Below, piece after piece: positions 15,948 through 18,821 of a DNA stretch of 18,821 bases; positions within the stretch are counted from its first letter, which is position 1, and each line of letters starts with the position of its first letter. The stretch spans positions 1 through 18,821 of the forward strand of contig CAKQSC010000013.1 in NCBI GenBank assembly GCA_934271725.1, written 5' to 3'. The position numbers were made by a program, and so were the translations under genes. This stretch comes from an uncultured Clostridia bacterium. Its GTDB lineage: Bacteria > Bacillota > Clostridia > Christensenellales > Borkfalkiaceae. Under the pieces are notes generated by a model. The model was not told the origin of the DNA, searched no databases, and worked only from the letters and a program-made list of their open reading frames with translations.

Positions 15948-15968
15948 ATTTATTATTTATTGCTTTCT

Positions 15969-17069
15969 TTACTGTTTTGTTTCTTTTAAGAGTTTTTCCC
16001 ATTCCTTTACGACCGAACGATCCGCAAAGTAATCTATTTTCATTGCGGAGCGAACTCTCGCAAGCGTTTCGTTGGTTATCTCGGTCGCTTTTTTCGTGCC
16101 TTCGAGAATAACGTCGTAAACGGAATCTATGTCCTTTTCCCATTTAGCGCGTTGTTCGCGTATAGGCGTAAGGATTTCCTCTAAAACGTTGAACAAAAAC
16201 TTTTTGCACGTTCCGTCGCCCAGACCGCCTCTGCGGTAATGCTCTTTCATCTCTTCGAGATTCGCGTATTCGGGCAGATACTCGGCAAAATGTCTGTCGG
16301 TGGAAAAAGCGTCAAGATAAGTAAACACCACGTTTCCTTCCGTATGTCCGGGATCGCTTATCTGCAAATGCGTCGGATCGGTGAACATTTTCCCGTTGAT
16401 TTGCTTTTTTACCGTTGCGGAAGAGTCCGAAAGATAAATGCAGTTTCCCAAAGACTTGCTCATCTTCGCCTTGCCGTCCACCCCGGGAAGCCTTCTTTGA
16501 GTGGCGTTTTCGGGAATCATCGCTTTCGGCGCGACAAGCGTTTCGCCGTATATTCTGTTAAACTTTTCTACTATTTCTCTCGTCTGCTCTATCATAGGAA
16601 GTTGATCCTCGCCGACGGGAACGACGGTTGCGTTGAACGCCGTAATGTCCGCCGCCTGCGATACGGGGTAGGTAAAAAAGCCCGTAGGAAGCCCCTCGTC
16701 GGCAAACCCGCGCATTTGTATTTCCGCCTTGACCGTCGGGTTTCTCGAAAGCCTTGCCGTCGTTACGAGGTTAAGATAATAAAAAGTAAGCGCGTGAAGA
16801 GCGGGCAACGCCGATTGCACACATATAGTAGATTTATCGGGATCTATTCCCACCGAAAGATAATCGAGGACGACGTTTACGATATTTTCTCTTATCTTCG
16901 CCGGGTTATCCGCATTGTCGGTAAGAGCCTGATCGTCGGCGATAAGCACGTTTATCTCGTCAAACTCGCCCGAGTTTTGAAGTTCGACTCTTCTTTTGAG
17001 CGAACCGACGTAATGTCCGAGATGCAGACGCCCCGTAGGACGATCTCCCGTTAAGATTATTTTTTTCAT
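15969..17069 (-). CDS. trpS: Tryptophanyl-tRNA synthetase
   Basis: The 366-residue class I aminoacyl-tRNA synthetase charges tRNA-Trp in the cytosol. It carries GDRPTGRLHLGHYVGSL near the N-terminus with the HIGH-type signature HLGH at 16-19, the GEDQ motif at 153-156, which in the family lines the Trp/ATP site, and the KMSKS signature at 202-206 (KMSKSLGN). The C-terminal helical part binds the anticodon in this family. GGAGG lies 5 nt before the ATG. The leader is only about 35 nt, so there is no T-box riboswitch. It is transcribed divergently from the DUF975 gene and followed by pnuC. Confidence 0.96.
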   Translation of the reverse strand: MKKIILTGDRPTGRLHLGHYVGSLKRRVELQNSGEFDEINVLIADDQALTDNADNPAKIRENIVNVVLDYLSVGIDPDKSTICVQSALPALHALTFYYLNLVTTARLSRNPTVKAEIQMRGFADEGLPTGFFTYPVSQAADITAFNATVVPVGEDQLPMIEQTREIVEKFNRIYGETLVAPKAMIPENATQRRLPGVDGKAKMSKSLGNCIYLSDSSATVKKQINGKMFTDPTHLQISDPGHTEGNVVFTYLDAFSTDRHFAEYLPEYANLEEMKEHYRRGGLGDGTCKKFLFNVLEEILTPIREQRAKWEKDIDSVYDVILEGTKKATEITNETLARVRSAMKIDYFADRSVVKEWEKLLKETKQ

Positions 17070-17110
17070 AAACCGCCTCCGTAAATACCTTGTGTACGCT
17101 ATAATGTTAG

Positions 17111-17139
17111 ATTATACCACATTGTTTGCCGTTTGACAA
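17111..17139 (-). promoter_or_regulatory. Sigma-A promoter of trpS
   Basis: On the minus strand TTGTCA (17134-17139), a 17-nt spacer and TATAAT (17111-17116) preceded by TGG. The predicted start is near 17104. It is almost identical in its core to the promoter of the transport cluster. Confidence 0.8.
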
Positions 17140-17168
17140 CAAAATGTCGGAAATATAAACGGGCATAA

Positions 17169-17185
17169 TTAAACAGCCTGTTTAA
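17169..17185. promoter_or_regulatory. 17-bp palindrome between trpS and DUF975 genes
   Basis: TTAAACAG-C-CTGTTTAA is a perfect 8-1-8 inverted repeat located between the two divergent promoters, about 30 nt upstream of the trpS -35 and about 38 nt upstream of the other -35. It is a candidate operator with an unknown partner. Confidence 0.35.
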
Positions 17186-17222
17186 AATAATGTTCCTTTG
17201 CCCTTTTAAACGGACGAAAACG

Positions 17223-17252
17223 TTGACACAACCCTTTCCGTAGTGGTATACT
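17223..17252 (+). promoter_or_regulatory. Sigma-A promoter of the DUF975 gene
   Basis: TTGACA (17223-17228), an 18-nt spacer and TATACT (17247-17252) preceded by TGG. The predicted start is near 17259, giving a leader of about 47 nt. Confidence 0.75.
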
Positions 17253-17305
17253 TTCCGTTGTAACGACGAACGTAAACTTTTCCGCCGTCATACGGAGGTC
17301 ATTTT

Positions 17306-17905
17306 ATGCAAAACAATCGGGAATACAGAAAGAGAGCGAGAGTCGCTCTCGGAGGCAATATTTTCGCAAACGCCTGGTTATATCTCGCGCTTGCCGTTCT
17401 TTTATCCGGCTTGCTTTCTTCGGTCATACCTTTCATAGGTTACTTAATCGTCGTAGGTCCGGCGTCTATGGGGTTTGCGTCGTATAATCTTCAACTCGTA
17501 CGCGACACGGACAGAAAAAACACTTTCGATCCCCTTCTCGACGGGTGCAGAGGCAACGTAGCCAACAACATTGTTTTAGGATTGCTTTATACCCTTTTAA
17601 CCTTTTTGTGGTCGCTTCTTCTGATAGTGCCGGGAATAATCAAATGGCTTGCCTACTCGCAGGCGTATTACATCTCGCTCGAACACCCCGAATACGACGC
17701 GATGACTTGCCTTAAAGAAAGCGAAAAGATGATGAACGGACATAAAAAGGAATACTTTTGTTTAATGTTGAGTTTTATCGGTTGGTGGATTGTAGGTCTT
17801 GTCTGTTTCGGAATAGGCACGGCGTGGGTTTCGGCATACGCTCAGACCGCATCGGCGTTTTACTACGAAGACCTTAAAACGGAACCTATATTCGTTCAAG
17901 GTTGA
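17306..17905 (+). CDS. DUF975 family integral membrane protein
   Basis: The 199-residue protein has the DUF975 pattern: a basic N-terminus with R-x-x-ARVAL-x-GN (about 7-18), several membrane spans (about 22-60, 92-120, 152-185), the IVPGIIKW..YSQAYYISLEHPEYDA motif at mid-length, SEKMMNGHKKEYF, LSFIGWW and a final AFYYEDL. Family members are poorly studied Firmicutes membrane proteins with no proven function. GGAGG (17294-17298) lies 7 nt before the ATG. The gene stands alone, with its own promoter and a strong terminator after it. Confidence 0.88.
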   Translation: MQNNREYRKRARVALGGNIFANAWLYLALAVLLSGLLSSVIPFIGYLIVVGPASMGFASYNLQLVRDTDRKNTFDPLLDGCRGNVANNIVLGLLYTLLTFLWSLLLIVPGIIKWLAYSQAYYISLEHPEYDAMTCLKESEKMMNGHKKEYFCLMLSFIGWWIVGLVCFGIGTAWVSAYAQTASAFYYEDLKTEPIFVQG

Positions 17906-17950
17906 TTTAAAACAACCGTTACCGAACGGAGTTTTCGGCAAAGACGTTTC

Positions 17951-17977
17951 AGCCCGACAAAAGTCGGGCTGTTTTTT
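17951..17977 (+). terminator. Rho-independent terminator after the DUF975 gene
   Basis: AGCCCGAC / GTCGGGCT, an 8-bp perfect stem with loop aaaa, followed by GTTTTTT. Confidence 0.9.
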
Positions 17978-18007
17978 GTAAAAAATCGCGCGGGCGGGTT
18001 GTTTCCG

Positions 18008-18036
18008 TTGCGCGAGTTAAGTTTTTTTGCTATAAT
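18008..18036 (+). promoter_or_regulatory. Promoter of pyruvate kinase
   Basis: TATAAT at 18031-18036 with TGC directly upstream (extended -10). The -35 is weak (TTGCGC, 18008-18013, 17-nt spacer). The predicted start is near 18043. Confidence 0.6.
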
Positions 18037-18098
18037 CTGTTTATAATCAGATAGCCTCGTTTCCGCCCCGATGCGGTTTGTGGCTAAGGAGTTTCTCT

Positions 18099-18821
18099 AT
18101 GAAAAAAACCAAAATAGTATGTACGTTAGGTCCCGCAAGCGACACGAAAGAAACCATTTCGGCTATGTACGACGCCGGAATGAACGTATGCCGTCTTAAT
18201 TTTTCGCACGGCACGCACGAAGAACAACTTAAAAAGATAAACATTATAAAAGAATTACGCGAAGAACGCGGTATACCCCTTCCCGTAATGCTCGATACGA
18301 AAGGTCCCGAGTTCAGAACGGGAAGATACGAAAAAGGGAAAATATCGCTTAACAAAGGCGATAAGTTCATTTTCACCGCAGACGACGTTTTGGGAAACGA
18401 ACAACGCGTTTCCGTTTCCTATAAACACATTGCGGAAGTTATGCAGAAAGGCGACAAGATTCTTCTCAACAACGGGCTTATGTCTTTCGAGGTCGACAAA
18501 GTAGTCGGCAACGACGTGTATACGACCGTTCTCGTCGGGGGCGAAACTTCCGATCACAGAAGTATGTTTTTCCCCGACAAGTGCCTTAAACTCGACTTTT
18601 TGTCCGAGCAAGACAAAAAAGACATTCTGTTCGGCATAAAAAACGGAGTCGATTTCATAGCCCTTTCTTTCGTTTCGAGAGAAGAGGACGTTATGGTCGT
18701 AAGAAAGTTTCTTAAAGAGAACGGCGGAGAAGATATCGACCTTATAGCCAAAATAGAAAACCGCGCGGGCGTGAACAACATAGAAAGCATTCTTAAAGCG
18801 TCGGACGGGGTTATGATCGGC
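18099..18821 (+). CDS. pyk: Pyruvate kinase (N-terminal half, cut by window edge)
   Basis: The 241 residues seen cover the first half of pyruvate kinase, which makes pyruvate and ATP from phosphoenolpyruvate and ADP in glycolysis. The start ATG at 18099 has AAGGAG 7 nt upstream. Visible family motifs are KIVCTLGPAS at 5-14, CRLNFSHG at 31-38 (R32 and the cation ligands N34 and S36), MLDTKGPEFRTG at 64-75, and IAKIEN with the catalytic Lys at 218. The window ends at DGVMIG, just before the expected RGDLG motif. The mobile B domain is somewhat divergent: LNNGL stands where most homologues have IDDGL, and FFPDKCLKLDFLSE replaces the usual NLPGVxxxLPxLTE. Identity is secure. Confidence 0.96.
   Translation, partial: MKKTKIVCTLGPASDTKETISAMYDAGMNVCRLNFSHGTHEEQLKKINIIKELREERGIPLPVMLDTKGPEFRTGRYEKGKISLNKGDKFIFTADDVLGNEQRVSVSYKHIAEVMQKGDKILLNNGLMSFEVDKVVGNDVYTTVLVGGETSDHRSMFFPDKCLKLDFLSEQDKKDILFGIKNGVDFIALSFVSREEDVMVVRKFLKENGGEDIDLIAKIENRAGVNNIESILKASDGVMIG

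Noticed and set aside
17070..17104. Possible T-box leader of trpS.
   Set aside because: The predicted leader is only about 35 nt and holds no T-box sequence or terminator.

Overview
The window looks like chromosome of a Gram-positive, low-to-mid GC Bacillota (Clostridia-like, probably an uncultured gut lineage). Supporting signs are near-consensus AGGAGG-type ribosome binding sites, sigma-A promoters with an extended -10 (TGGTATAAT), several lipoprotein signal peptides, a DUF975 membrane protein, and an orphan CUT1-type sugar ABC transporter with no ATPase gene beside it. The assignment below phylum level is inference.

Left three quarters (about 1-13.9 kb, minus strand): one co-directional cluster of eight genes with 2-83 nt gaps, read from a strong promoter at 13915-13943. 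In transcription order it encodes a surface lipoprotein of the Y_phosphatase3 tyrosine/lipid phosphatase type; a lipoprotein mixing InlB-like repeats with two beta-sandwich, CBM-like domains; a large unrecognised lipoprotein (843 aa); a sugar-type solute-binding lipoprotein; a MalF-type permease carrying a 400-residue extracytoplasmic domain; a MalG-type permease; a Gfo/Idh/MocA oxidoreductase with a Cys cluster; and a secreted CBM-like/InlB-like repeat protein that runs off the left edge. The picture is a capture-process-import-oxidise system for a carbohydrate or polyol. The substrate cannot be read from the sequence, and no recognisable glycoside hydrolase is present.

14.0-15.0 kb: a divergent AraC-type regulator, probably the local controller, broken by an apparent one-base frameshift around 14534-14562. 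The 227-nt divergent intergenic region holds both promoters and two perfect palindromes. The regulator's promoter is placed so that its mRNA would start on the ATG (leaderless).

Right part (15.0 kb to end): housekeeping genes. A convergent bidirectional terminator separates the regulator from a PnuC-family vitamin transporter. That gene follows trpS and sits just behind a terminator hairpin with a competing hairpin, an attenuator-like layout. Divergent from trpS is a DUF975 membrane protein with its own terminator, followed by pyruvate kinase, cut by the right edge.
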